From positions 1 to 57,491 of the IMG/VR virus record IMGVR_UViG_3300042525_001082: 57,491 bases of DNA; one strand, given 5' to 3'. Below, piece by piece: positions 23,538-31,353 of this stretch. How positions within the stretch are numbered: position 1 is the stretch's first letter; each line of letters begins with the position of its first letter. The notes beneath the pieces were generated by a model. It saw nothing but the letters and a program-made list of their open reading frames with translations. It did no database searches and was not told where the DNA came from. A program made the position numbers and the translations under genes. Source of the stretch: a virus.

Positions 23538-23829
23538 GCTTAGACAAATGAAAAACAGAATCTTGTCACAGGACAAATGTTCTGATAAAGACCTCGAAAA
23601 ACTTTCAATAATTAACGAATTACTAGGAGAAAAAACGATGAAGGTAGATAAATTTTTTGACAAGTTAAATGGGTGGCAGTGGTTAATAGTTGGAATTGTT
23701 GCAGGTTTGATTTATCAAAATATGGTAACAAGACCACAGCCTCAAACATTACAGCCGCAAGTTTCACCCAACACTGTGATGACTCCTAATGGTGGTGCAG
23801 TGAATATGTACAAATTTGAAAACAATTAA
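23506..23829 (+). CDS. Small membrane protein (107 aa)
   Basis: I chose the ATG at 23506 (GGAAG 5 bases upstream), though an ATG at 23638 with AGGAG ahead is also good and would give 63 residues from MKVDKFFDKLNGW. The hydrophobic helix (WLIVGIVAGLIYQNM) is followed by a Pro/Gln-rich tail. It overlaps the previous gene by 32 bases. Confidence 0.5.
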   Translation: MTSTSSLSSSELRQMKNRILSQDKCSDKDLEKLSIINELLGEKTMKVDKFFDKLNGWQWLIVGIVAGLIYQNMVTRPQPQTLQPQVSPNTVMTPNGGAVNMYKFENN

Positions 23830-23834
23830 AAACA

Positions 23835-24101
23835 ATGTCAAACAGAAAGAACGGAATCCATATCAATTACTATGAAGCTCCCGGTCAAAACTATCAACAA
23901 CCAAGTGATGATTGCCAACAACAACCAAACCGGAATGCTACATCATCAGGAATGTCTTCAAATATAATGCTTTTGCCAATAGGTTTTATATTCCTGATAT
24001 TTATTTCACCTATTGTTGTAGGAGGAACAAGATACATTGAACGTCCTAGTCAACCATCGCCCGACATAATCATCAACAACAACAATAAAATGCAGCGATG
24101 A
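23835..24101 (+). CDS. Small membrane protein with Gln/Asn-rich N-terminus (88 aa)
   Basis: The product has a polar, Gln/Asn-rich N-terminus, one strong hydrophobic helix (IMLLPIGFIFLIFISPIVV) at about residues 44-62 and an Asn-rich tail. It overlaps the next start by 4 bases. Confidence 0.5.
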   Translation: MSNRKNGIHINYYEAPGQNYQQPSDDCQQQPNRNATSSGMSSNIMLLPIGFIFLIFISPIVVGGTRYIERPSQPSPDIIINNNNKMQR

Positions 24102-24259
24102 CAAATTTGTACACGAAAAAGGAAATGATGTTTTGGATAGTAGTTTGGTTCTTAACTTATCTCCTTTGCTTACAAAGAGGGGGTGCTGATATTGTTGATA
24201 ATCGCACCCCAGACAATACCGGAGCTTTCTGTCAAGCCTACGCTCAAGGGGATTTATGA
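24098..24259 (+). CDS. Small single-helix membrane protein (53 aa)
   Basis: The ATG overlaps the previous stop (ATGA). The product MTNLYTKKEMMFWIVVW has one hydrophobic helix at residues 10-27 and a polar tail. Its stop overlaps the next ATG too, so this is part of an unbroken coupled chain. Confidence 0.5.
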   Translation: MTNLYTKKEMMFWIVVWFLTYLLCLQRGGADIVDNRTPDNTGAFCQAYAQGDL

Positions 24260-24390
24260 TAACGATAAACCATAGATTCATTATCCAATGGATGATTTTT
24301 GGAATCATTCTTTACCTGACAATCCCCCCTTTAGTCGCAATTCACAACAACATTGTTTGTAACAGATATTATGGACTTCACAAAAAATAA
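24256..24390 (+). CDS. Small single-helix membrane protein (44 aa)
   Basis: The gene is linked by ATGA to the one before it. The product has one hydrophobic helix (WMIFGIILYLTIPPLVAI). It is short, and its coupling to neighbours is the main support. Confidence 0.45.
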   Translation: MITINHRFIIQWMIFGIILYLTIPPLVAIHNNIVCNRYYGLHKK

Positions 24391-24523
24391 ACAGAATTTG
24401 ATTTGGTTAGGAATTGCAGCCGTTGCAGCAGCATTTTTCCTTTACTCAGGAAAGATTAACCTACCTAACCAACAGCAATCACAGTCACCGCAACACCAGA
24501 CACCAGGAGCTTTGAAATGGTAA
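24371..24523 (+). CDS. Small single-helix membrane protein (50 aa)
   Basis: The product MDFTKNKQNLIWLGIAAVAA has one Ala-rich hydrophobic helix and a Gln/Pro-rich tail. It overlaps the previous gene by 20 bases and the next by 7. Confidence 0.45.
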   Translation: MDFTKNKQNLIWLGIAAVAAAFFLYSGKINLPNQQQSQSPQHQTPGALKW

Positions 24524-24813
24524 ATGATTATCCAGAGATAGTTTCGTTATTGATTGAACAAGCAAAATCAACTTTTAAACCCAAAGATGTAATGCTTGAC
24601 CCTGATTGGGTGACTAACACACTTTTCACTTATCAACAAATGCCAGAATATTCACCCATGTCTGAAACACATCAAGATTGTGTTTGGGGTGCTGAGAGTA
24701 TCAAGCCTCGCTCTGAGTGGAATATCACCAAAGAGCAAAATGAGATTTCAGTTAAAAGATGGAAAGAAAAATGGATGGCTGAACGTAAACAAAAATATGC
24801 TCAAAGATTTTAA
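24517..24813 (+). CDS. Hypothetical protein (98 aa), paralogue of 29269-29541
   Basis: The pattern DYPEIVSLLIEQAK, DPDWVTNTLFTYQ, DCVWGAESIKPRSEW matches the 90-residue protein at 29269-29541 (DYPEIVELVVDTAR, NWVTKTLFKYQ, RPRYKW). It is a small soluble domain, probably DNA- or protein-binding. Its presence in this membrane run and again beside the resolvase suggests a shared adaptor role. Confidence 0.6.
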   Translation: MVNDYPEIVSLLIEQAKSTFKPKDVMLDPDWVTNTLFTYQQMPEYSPMSETHQDCVWGAESIKPRSEWNITKEQNEISVKRWKEKWMAERKQKYAQRF

Positions 24814-25348
24814 GTGTGCAGCTACCTATCTGGGAATAATGTGGGCTTTAGAAATATTTTTCCCAGAATTTGATTATTTTGGAATCAGACCAGGAGTGGA
24901 AGGCATAGGAATGTTGGGAATTATATTTTCGCCATTCCTACACGGAGACCCCCAACACTTGATAGGGAACACAGTCGGATATTTGCCATTGGCAACCCTG
25001 ACAATTTTCAAAGCCCCTGGAAAATTCAATTACAACTTTTGGGTGATTTCAATAATTGAAGGTTTTGGTGTTTGGTTCTTTGGTCAACCTGGTTCAAATC
25101 ATATAGGAGCAAGCGGGGTGATATATGGTTTTTTTGGATTTTGTCTTCTTAGTGCTGTCTTTCGTCTTGATTTTCCTAATCTGGTATGCGCTGTTATTAC
25201 CTGGATAATATTCCAAAATTTAATCGGTGGAATGCTGCCATCGGTTGCCCAAGGGATTAGTTGGGAAGGTCATCTAGCAGGGTTTATTGGTGGTGCGATA
25301 GCGGGGTATTTAGATGCAAATTCTCAAAGAAAATTGGAGGCAAATTAA
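24797..25348 (+). CDS. Rhomboid-family intramembrane serine protease (183 aa)
   Basis: The protein has six hydrophobic stretches and the rhomboid signature: HLIGN (His54, Asn58), the catalytic serine in GASGVIYG (Ser106) and the catalytic histidine in EGHLAGFIGG (His159). These place the Ser-His pair in membrane helices as the family requires. I chose ATG 24797 because the longer frame has no hydrophobic content. Rhomboids cut single-span membrane proteins, and several such proteins are coded directly around this gene. This is rare in phage-like DNA. Confidence 0.82.
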   Translation: MLKDFKCAATYLGIMWALEIFFPEFDYFGIRPGVEGIGMLGIIFSPFLHGDPQHLIGNTVGYLPLATLTIFKAPGKFNYNFWVISIIEGFGVWFFGQPGSNHIGASGVIYGFFGFCLLSAVFRLDFPNLVCAVITWIIFQNLIGGMLPSVAQGISWEGHLAGFIGGAIAGYLDANSQRKLEAN

Positions 25349-25615
25349 ATGTATTTGCAACAATCTGAAACCCAGACCTCCCCCCAGATAACAGGATTGA
25401 TGGTATTTAATTGGTCAATGGGTTTGCTGAGTTTATTGTTAGTTGGTTTGATAACTTCTGAAGTTGTCAGGTTGACAAATAAACCAACAGAGGAGTTTCA
25501 AAAGTTTGTAGCCGTAGCCAACCTTTCAGGTTATGAAAAATGCCTGAAAAACAAAGGTGGCGAAGGGTGCAAAGAACAGCTAATTATTGAATGGAGAAAA
25601 AGAAATGGCAACTAA
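25349..25615 (+). CDS. Small membrane protein (88 aa)
   Basis: It begins directly after the rhomboid stop. One hydrophobic helix (MVFNWSMGLLSLLLVGLI, about residues 18-36) precedes a soluble charged domain with two cysteines (YEKCLKNKGGEGC). It is a natural candidate substrate for the neighbouring rhomboid. It overlaps the next gene by 11 bases. Confidence 0.5.
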   Translation: MYLQQSETQTSPQITGLMVFNWSMGLLSLLLVGLITSEVVRLTNKPTEEFQKFVAVANLSGYEKCLKNKGGEGCKEQLIIEWRKRNGN

Positions 25616-26120
25616 ATTAGACGGTTTACGCAATCGTTTTTCAACTGGAAACATTATCAAAGAAGCTGGCACGGGCGCTAATTTCTCTAAAGTGATGAGT
25701 CCAACAGGAAAAGGTGATATCACCCCCTATACCCGTGAACGCTCCTATGCAGGAACCGATGAATTTGACCAACAGTTTAATATTCCTGACCGAGTTAACC
25801 CATCTGAAAATGAAGCTAAGGGAGCTAAGATTATTGCCGAAAATGCAATCAAAGCAGCGTCAAATAAAAAGGTAATTGTCGAAGCTCAATTGAAAGTTGA
25901 TAAAGCTCGTACTGAGTGGTACGAAGCTGACCAACAATATGTTAAAGGTGTGGCAGAAGGTTCATTGAAACGTTTTGAGGAAAAGATTCAAACTCAAAAA
26001 ATGTTAGATGGTCAAGCTCCTAAATATATGCAAATCGTTGGTAATTACGCTAACGAAAATGTAGGGGCTGTTAACGTGATGCGCCAGTTGGACAAAATTG
26101 AAAACTCGATGAAACTGTAA
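25605..26120 (+). CDS. Soluble helical protein in the membrane cluster (171 aa)
   Basis: I chose ATG 25605 (MATKLDGLRNRF). The first 60 residues are Gly/Thr-rich and likely disordered. Residues about 65-160 are a long charged helical region (NEAKGAKIIAENAIKAASNK) that looks like a coiled coil. It lacks a membrane segment. Family not recognised. It may be a structural or substrate component of the cluster. Confidence 0.55.
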   Translation: MATKLDGLRNRFSTGNIIKEAGTGANFSKVMSPTGKGDITPYTRERSYAGTDEFDQQFNIPDRVNPSENEAKGAKIIAENAIKAASNKKVIVEAQLKVDKARTEWYEADQQYVKGVAEGSLKRFEEKIQTQKMLDGQAPKYMQIVGNYANENVGAVNVMRQLDKIENSMKL

Positions 26121-26156
26121 ATTTATTTGGGGGTGAAACATTCCCCCAATCAAAAC

Positions 26157-26510
26157 ATGAAACTATGGAAAGTCAAAAAGTTTTCAATCTTTGGAACAGG
26201 TTTATCTTGTTCCTTTTTGTTATCACATTTTGCTTTGCTTTATCCTGAAGCTAGAGTATTGCTAATTTGTCTTTATCTGGGTTTGATTGTTGGTAGTGTT
26301 ATTTTATATTTAATTTCTGATAATCAAGATACTGTAAACTCTGATGAATTAGTTTTTGGTGCTATAGCTTTATTGATTGGTGTTTTTTATGCTTTAGGAA
26401 TAGGTCAATCTTGGATAGTTTTAAGATTATTATTATGGATTTTATTGTTGATTGTCACTGTTTCAATTTGGATATATTTCACATTACCTCAACCTGAAAA
26501 TAATGAATAA
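26157..26510 (+). CDS. Membrane protein with about four helices (117 aa)
   Basis: I chose ATG 26157 (MKLWKVKKFSIFG). The product is almost entirely hydrophobic, with about four membrane segments. It overlaps the ATPase gene start by 8 bases, so the two are likely made together and may form a membrane complex. Confidence 0.55.
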   Translation: MKLWKVKKFSIFGTGLSCSFLLSHFALLYPEARVLLICLYLGLIVGSVILYLISDNQDTVNSDELVFGAIALLIGVFYALGIGQSWIVLRLLLWILLLIVTVSIWIYFTLPQPENNE

Positions 26511-28395
26511 CACCCCTGAACATTTAAAAAATCCTCACCTGTCAGCATGGTCAATAGGTCTAACCATCGCTGGTTGTAGTCTGGCGATGTTTTCACCTTT
26601 GGCAATCAACAAAAACCCACAGTTAGGGATTGTTGGTACATCTGCGGGTGCGGTGCTATCTGTTGCGGGGTGGGTGATGGGGAGTCAATCAGAGAAATCA
26701 ATCAAGCTACAAGCCAAGGTAGAGGAGCAAACCGAGGCTATATTCCTGCGGCGGTTGGGGATGGAATATGAGTTAGAAAAATTTAGGGATATTAGATATT
26801 TGAACGAAAGTCAGCAAGCGATCGCGCAGCCTAAAAGCCATGATCAAACATTACCACCATCGCAACAAAGACGGTCGGATGACAATGAAGGGAATCTTCA
26901 CCGGAGTCAATTGATGGTTTTAGACCGAGAGAGTCCTGTGGAATATAATCAAGAGAATCATGATATCTATTCAGATGAACTATCATTTATTCCTTGCGAT
27001 ATTCCCTCCAATCATATCTTAAACTTCTATAACTGGGATAAGTTAGCCGATGAGTCTTCGGGAATATTAATCGGGGGAAATTCTGGGAGCGCAAAAACAT
27101 CTCTAGGTGCTGGTTTCGTGATTGGCAAACTAACTGAGCATAAACCCGCCGAGGTGATTGTTTTGGATATCCACGCTTCAAAAAACCCTATCTGGCAACA
27201 AATGGGTTTCCCTAGGGTTGAATCAGATGTTGAAATAATTTATCAGATTTTGTGCTGGCTAATTGAAGAAGTCGAGAACCGAAAAGAAAAAGACGGGCAT
27301 TCTATCATTGTCTGCTTGGATGAAATCAATGATACGATGTCCGAGTTAGCACAATTAGACACTATCAAACCATTGCAAAACAAGGAAAAAAGAGTTAAGA
27401 CTTTTACTTATGCGATTCGGAAACTTTCTAATGCTAGAAAGTTTGATATTTGTTTAATCGGTTTCATGCAAAGTCATAACACCGAAGCCATAGGAATTGA
27501 TGGGAAGTTTAGAAATAATTTCCTTTTAATTCTTTGTGGTGCTAGTGCTAGGAGTGAGATTCAAAACTTGTGGAAACATGACACCCCTGAATTTCAGTAC
27601 ATCCAAAGTGCTGCCTATCCTGTTGTTGTTTGTGGTTCTAATCAGCATCAAATCGCAGAACACCCAACGCATAAACATCATCTTGAGTATAGAAAAAAAG
27701 GCAATGCTCCTGATGGTTTATTAAATCCTATTTTTTTAAATAAACCAATAGATGTTAAAATAGTTCCATCACCTAATATCAATCTAAAAAAAGATGATGT
27801 TCCCAAAGTGTTACAATCAATAAATCCCTTAGATTGTAATACCTGGCAATCAATAGATTATCCCAGTGGCTTGCAATGGCTACCACAACACGAAGCGGGA
27901 GTATATTGTGTATTTGTTGACGGTTATCAAAACCCTCTTTATGTAGGTCAATCTAAAGACCTTTGGAGACGTTGGAACAATAAAGGTGACTGGGAACATC
28001 ACGTTAAAAAACATCTTGAATCAATCGGTGATGTATCGGTGAAAATAGCTTTTTACATCACAAAAAATTGGGATGAGCAAAAACGTTTAACTCTTGAGTC
28101 AGAATTACAAGCTAAATATAAACCTTCGTGGAATGGAACAGCTAACAAAACATTACCCGATAAAACACTTTCTGAATCGGCTCAAGCGGTGTTTAATTTC
28201 ATCAAGGAAATATTTAAGGGTGAACCTATACCAGCCCGTGACTGTTACCGCAAATCATCACTCAGAACTCAGTTTGGATTAAATGCTGAAACTACTGAGT
28301 TGATATTTGATGAATTGCAAAATTTTGGTTTAGGTCAAAAACTAATCAAGGAAATTAATGGTTTCAGAAGTGTAAACTTTTTACCTGATATGTAG
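26503..28395 (+). CDS. Membrane-anchored FtsK/HerA-type ATPase fused to a GIY-YIG nuclease domain (630 aa)
   Basis: Two hydrophobic segments lie near residues 15-33 and 42-60. A polar linker leads to an ATPase with Walker A (GGNSGSAKTS, 191-200), a nearby VIVLDIHASKNPIW strand, and Walker B (SIIVCLDE, 267-274), in the style of FtsK, HerA and conjugative coupling proteins. A GIY-YIG domain follows at about 462-545: GVY (466-468), YVG (480-482), an Arg pair at 489-490, a glutamate near 532 and Asn544. The last 75 residues look like a winged helix. It could move or cut DNA at the membrane. Start ATG 26503 overlaps the gene before by 8 bases. Confidence 0.75.
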   Translation: MNNTPEHLKNPHLSAWSIGLTIAGCSLAMFSPLAINKNPQLGIVGTSAGAVLSVAGWVMGSQSEKSIKLQAKVEEQTEAIFLRRLGMEYELEKFRDIRYLNESQQAIAQPKSHDQTLPPSQQRRSDDNEGNLHRSQLMVLDRESPVEYNQENHDIYSDELSFIPCDIPSNHILNFYNWDKLADESSGILIGGNSGSAKTSLGAGFVIGKLTEHKPAEVIVLDIHASKNPIWQQMGFPRVESDVEIIYQILCWLIEEVENRKEKDGHSIIVCLDEINDTMSELAQLDTIKPLQNKEKRVKTFTYAIRKLSNARKFDICLIGFMQSHNTEAIGIDGKFRNNFLLILCGASARSEIQNLWKHDTPEFQYIQSAAYPVVVCGSNQHQIAEHPTHKHHLEYRKKGNAPDGLLNPIFLNKPIDVKIVPSPNINLKKDDVPKVLQSINPLDCNTWQSIDYPSGLQWLPQHEAGVYCVFVDGYQNPLYVGQSKDLWRRWNNKGDWEHHVKKHLESIGDVSVKIAFYITKNWDEQKRLTLESELQAKYKPSWNGTANKTLPDKTLSESAQAVFNFIKEIFKGEPIPARDCYRKSSLRTQFGLNAETTELIFDELQNFGLGQKLIKEINGFRSVNFLPDM

Positions 28396-28400
28396 TAGAA
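28376..28400 (+). repeat. Copy 1 of a 25-bp direct repeat at the ATPase stop codon
   Basis: The repeat covers the last codons and stop of the ATPase gene and is identical to 28875-28899. Together the copies bracket the secreted-protein gene. Confidence 0.9.
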
Positions 28401-28440
28401 TAATGGTAAAATTATCATAAAACAAAAACAAGAAAAAATA

Positions 28441-28854
28441 ATGAAAAAACTGTTTTTATCACTATTGACTGTTACATTATTGAGCGTATCTTTTGCTAAT
28501 TCATGTTTAGCTAATGAAAATAAAACCATGCGTAATCATACAGGAAATAGTTTGGCTAATGCAAATAGAACGATATTTAATCGTTCAGGAAATTATTTAG
28601 TTTTTATATCAAAAAACAAAAAAACACAACACATAATAAAAAATCCTTTAGATATACCTCAACAATTAAACATCACTTCGGATATCCCTTTTCGTGTTAT
28701 TTGTGAAAAAGATTACGGTGCAGACTATTGTTCAGGATATTTTGATAGAAGTTATCGAGTGATGAAACCAAATGAATCAATAATTGTCGAATTTTATGAT
28801 TTATATGGTGGGATAAAAAATACATTAGCTATTTCTTTTTCCAATCTAAAATAA
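28441..28854 (+). CDS. Secreted or lipid-free exported protein (137 aa)
   Basis: The N-terminus MKKLFLSLLTVTLLSVSFANSCLA is a textbook signal peptide (basic start, hydrophobic core, small residues before the cut near residue 25). The mature part is Asn-rich and beta-like with two cysteines (VICEKDYGADYC) that could form a disulfide. Family not recognised. The gene is bracketed by 25-bp direct repeats, so it looks like an inserted cassette, and it is richer in A and T than its neighbours. Confidence 0.6.
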   Translation: MKKLFLSLLTVTLLSVSFANSCLANENKTMRNHTGNSLANANRTIFNRSGNYLVFISKNKKTQHIIKNPLDIPQQLNITSDIPFRVICEKDYGADYCSGYFDRSYRVMKPNESIIVEFYDLYGGIKNTLAISFSNLK

Positions 28855-28874
28855 TAAAAAATTAAAACTATTTT

Positions 28875-28899
28875 ACTTTTTACCTGATATGTAGTAGAA
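28875..28899 (+). repeat. Copy 2 of the 25-bp direct repeat
   Basis: It is identical to 28376-28400 and lies in the noncoding gap after the secreted-protein gene. Confidence 0.9.
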
Positions 28900-28938
28900 C
28901 CCTTGATTTATCCTACAAGCAAAGCAAAACACAAGCCC

Positions 28939-29268
28939 ATGAATTATCCCGAAGTAGTCGAATCAGTCTACAGTCAAATCCTGTTAATCCCAGAACCCAA
29001 TCCCATCCCCAAAAACAAAGACTTTATTTTGATGGTACTCTATCACCGGACGACAAACCCTAAAGCCAAATACCCCCGTGAAGGGGCTGTCAAAACCATT
29101 CTTGATCTTGGTTTAGAGTTTGCTCCTGTTGAGGATTGGAACATCAGCTTAGAGGATTACAACGCCGCCAAACTAAACCAACAAACCCGATGGTTGGCGT
29201 GGCGAGAGGGGCTAACACCTGTTAACCCAGGGATGAAGAAAACTATAGATAATGAACAGGAGTTTTAA
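28939..29268 (+). CDS. Hypothetical protein (109 aa) related to the 24517 family
   Basis: I chose ATG 28939 (MNYPEVVESVYSQILLIPEP). The opening resembles the DYPEIV start of the proteins at 24517 and 29269, so they may share a domain. The gene ends with no gap before the next ATG. Family not recognised. Confidence 0.5.
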   Translation: MNYPEVVESVYSQILLIPEPNPIPKNKDFILMVLYHRTTNPKAKYPREGAVKTILDLGLEFAPVEDWNISLEDYNAAKLNQQTRWLAWREGLTPVNPGMKKTIDNEQEF

Positions 29269-29541
29269 ATGAAAAAATCCAAACCAAAATCAGACTATCC
29301 AGAGATTGTCGAGTTAGTTGTTGATACTGCCAGAAAGCGCGGCGGCAATCAATTATTAACTGATGTCAATTGGGTAACTAAGACCTTGTTCAAATATCAG
29401 AATGGTGTGATTCCCTTGACTGATACCGACTCCGATTGCGTCAGGATTGGAGAGGAGTTAAGACCCCGTTATAAGTGGCAGATCACCAGAGATCATGTAG
29501 CTTTTGCTAATCAGAATAGTATTAAGAAGGGATGGAAATAA
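29269..29541 (+). CDS. Hypothetical protein (90 aa), paralogue of 24517-24813
   Basis: See the match at 24517-24813 (PEIVELVVDTAR, NWVTKTLFKYQ, RPRYKWQIT). It begins at the stop of the preceding gene and ends one base before the resolvase start, so all three are co-translated. Confidence 0.6.
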   Translation: MKKSKPKSDYPEIVELVVDTARKRGGNQLLTDVNWVTKTLFKYQNGVIPLTDTDSDCVRIGEELRPRYKWQITRDHVAFANQNSIKKGWK

Positions 29542-29542
29542 A

Positions 29543-30097
29543 ATGATCAATACTTTCATCGGAATTGACCCAGGCAAAACCGGAGCGATCGCTATCATTT
29601 CTCCATCGGGAATCAAACTCATTGATTGTCCAGTTATTGAGATTGAAACTAAGGTTAAAAGCAAAAAGCCAAACCTCACGCTAATTGATCAACTTGTGGA
29701 CAAGGGAACAGTCAAGTCCAAAACTAAAATCACAACGAAGTCAAGCCCTGCATTAATGGCATCGGAGTTAGCACAGTTGGCTACCTCAAACTCAATAATC
29801 GCCATAGAGAGCGTTCATTCAATGCCAGGACAGGGAGTTCGATCAACCTTTGATTTTGGGATGAATTTTGGCATTTGGTTGGGAGTGATCGCAGCGTTAA
29901 ATATTCCTATGGAGTTGGTGATCCCTCAAGAATGGAAAAAACACTATGGCTTGATAGGGAAAGACAAGGACGCATCAAGGATTATTGCGGTGCAGTTATT
30001 CCCCCAGATGGCTATGGAATTAAAGCTCAAGAAATACAACGGGCGGGCCGAGGCACTTCTCCTTGCTGAATATCTGCGGCGCAAAGCAGGAGGCTAG
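29543..30097 (+). CDS. RuvC-like Holliday-junction resolvase (184 aa)
   Basis: The protein shows the RuvC/RNase H fold: GIDPGKTGAIAI (Asp9), IIAIESVHSM (Glu89) and NGRAEALLLAEYL (Glu170 in place of the usual Asp). Such enzymes resolve branched DNA in phage replication and packaging. ATG 29543 is chosen since the longer frame from 29504 runs inside the previous gene. A strong terminator follows. Confidence 0.75.
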   Translation: MINTFIGIDPGKTGAIAIISPSGIKLIDCPVIEIETKVKSKKPNLTLIDQLVDKGTVKSKTKITTKSSPALMASELAQLATSNSIIAIESVHSMPGQGVRSTFDFGMNFGIWLGVIAALNIPMELVIPQEWKKHYGLIGKDKDASRIIAVQLFPQMAMELKLKKYNGRAEALLLAEYLRRKAGG

Positions 30098-30104
30098 GAC
30101 AAAA

Positions 30105-30141
30105 CAAAACCCCGTCCAAAATACTGATGGACGGGGTTTTG
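30105..30141 (+). terminator. Strong terminator after the resolvase
   Basis: CAAAACCCCGTCC (30105-30117) pairs perfectly with GGACGGGGTTTTG (30129-30141) and is followed by TTTTT. Confidence 0.9.
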
Positions 30142-30201
30142 TTTTTATGGATTAACTACCGACTGTGCTAGAACTGAGTACGGAATTGATTTATCTTTTC
30201 G

Positions 30202-30507
30202 TCAAACTAATTCTAATTCGTGAATTCTTGCCGACAAATCGGCTGTCCATTTTTCCCAGTCGTGGGTTTGACCATATTTGGATCGAAAATAATCATGCTC
30301 TGACTGAATCAGAGAAATTAGATTATTAGGGAAGCACCCATCAACCCCAAATGCTGACACGGGGAACCCTTCGGGATTGTATTCGGGGCTGTATTGATAA
30401 GTTGTCGCCATCAACGAGATGGCATCCCCAGATACTTTAAACACGGGAGTATTCCAGTTTTCTTTGAATTTTGCTCTCATTAAGTCAATTGCTGTGTAAC
30501 TATCCAT
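30202..30507 (-). CDS. Hypothetical protein (101 aa)
   Basis: The soluble product begins MDSYTAIDLMRAKFKENWNT and ends DLSARIHELELV. A TCGGAGAC stretch ahead of the start can serve as ribosome site. Family not recognised. Confidence 0.5.
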   Translation of the reverse strand: MDSYTAIDLMRAKFKENWNTPVFKVSGDAISLMATTYQYSPEYNPEGFPVSAFGVDGCFPNNLISLIQSEHDYFRSKYGQTHDWEKWTADLSARIHELELV

Positions 30508-30573
30508 GATTTTGTCTCCGAGTGTTTAACTGTTACCTGTTACTAATATCCCATAGGTCTTAAAGAATGAATG

Positions 30574-30789
30574 TCAAGCCTTTTCCAGAAATTTTTTATA
30601 GATTTCCTGAAACTCGGACGGTGACAGCATCCCACGCCCTAACCTCTCTATGAGTTCGGCACGAGACAAGCCAAAGGACGCTGATAGGACTTTAAGACCG
30701 TCCCACGCGACATCGGTGATATTTATGCCCTTAGAAGTTTTGATTGTGGCGTAGTCGCGGGGTTTCCCTCTGCCTCTTTTTGTGTCCAT
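30574..30789 (-). CDS. Small DNA-binding-like protein (71 aa)
   Basis: I chose the ATG at 30789 (MDTKRGRGKPRDYATIKTSK). The basic start, then ITDVAWDGLKVLSASFGLSR and AELIERLGRG, suggests a helix-turn-helix or ribbon-helix-helix regulator. It is divergent from the gene at 30866, with overlapping promoters (TTGACA at 30807 on the plus strand). Confidence 0.55.
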   Translation of the reverse strand: MDTKRGRGKPRDYATIKTSKGINITDVAWDGLKVLSASFGLSRAELIERLGRGMLSPSEFQEIYKKFLEKA

Positions 30790-30865
30790 AATTATTTTAA
30801 TTTGGGTTGACATATTTATTATAACCTGTGCTATGATTATATTATATCACGGGAGAATTAAAATC

Positions 30866-31147
30866 ATGAGTAGAGAATCAAGAGTAATCTATTATATTCG
30901 GTGCGATGTTTGCGGGGAAACAGACGAAGACGGAAATACCTCGTTCGATTACGATTCCGATTGGAATAAAAATCACGGGTTTAATGTTTGTGACCAGTGT
31001 TCAGAAGATGGGGAAAACGGAGAAATCTGGGATTACCGCAGCATCGAGGAGGTTATAACGGATGAGATTCCAGACAGAGAAAACTCCACAAACGCTTTCA
31101 TGAAGGCAGACGCAGAAGGCGAGATTAAATTTGTTAAATGGCTATAG
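30866..31147 (+). CDS. Small zinc-binding protein (93 aa)
   Basis: I chose ATG 30866 (MSRESRVIYYIRCDVCGETD). Two Cys pairs (CDVC and CDQC, about residues 13-16 and 37-40) form a zinc knuckle; the rest is acidic. Family not recognised. A promoter, TTGACA at 30807-30812 and TATGAT at 30832-30837, precedes it. Confidence 0.55.
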   Translation: MSRESRVIYYIRCDVCGETDEDGNTSFDYDSDWNKNHGFNVCDQCSEDGENGEIWDYRSIEEVITDEIPDRENSTNAFMKADAEGEIKFVKWL

Positions 31148-31148
31148 G

Positions 31149-31177
31149 TTGACTATTTTCTAGTTTTGCTCTAATAT
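31149..31177 (+). promoter_or_regulatory. Promoter of the ribbon-helix-helix gene at 31201
   Basis: TTGACT (31149-31154) and TAATAT (31172-31177) are 17 bases apart, and the start codon is 23 bases further on. Confidence 0.55.
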
Positions 31178-31200
31178 ATTATATATGCACTAGGTAATAT

Positions 31201-31353
31201 ATGGCAAGACAAAAAAAGCTACAGTTGAGTCTATCGGAAACGGAGCATAATCGGCTAAAGTCCTATGCCCAAAGCCAGGAAAAGACTATGGCGGAAGTGA
31301 TGCGCGATTGTATCAGAAACTTAACAACAGCAAAACAGGAGAGTCATGGGTAA
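31201..31353 (+). CDS. Small ribbon-helix-helix protein (50 aa)
   Basis: The product MARQKKLQLSLSETEHNRLK, then SYAQSQEKTMAEVMRDCI, is a plain ribbon-helix-helix (CopG/Arc type) domain. It overlaps the next gene by 8 bases and likely represses its own operon. Confidence 0.7.
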   Translation: MARQKKLQLSLSETEHNRLKSYAQSQEKTMAEVMRDCIRNLTTAKQESHG

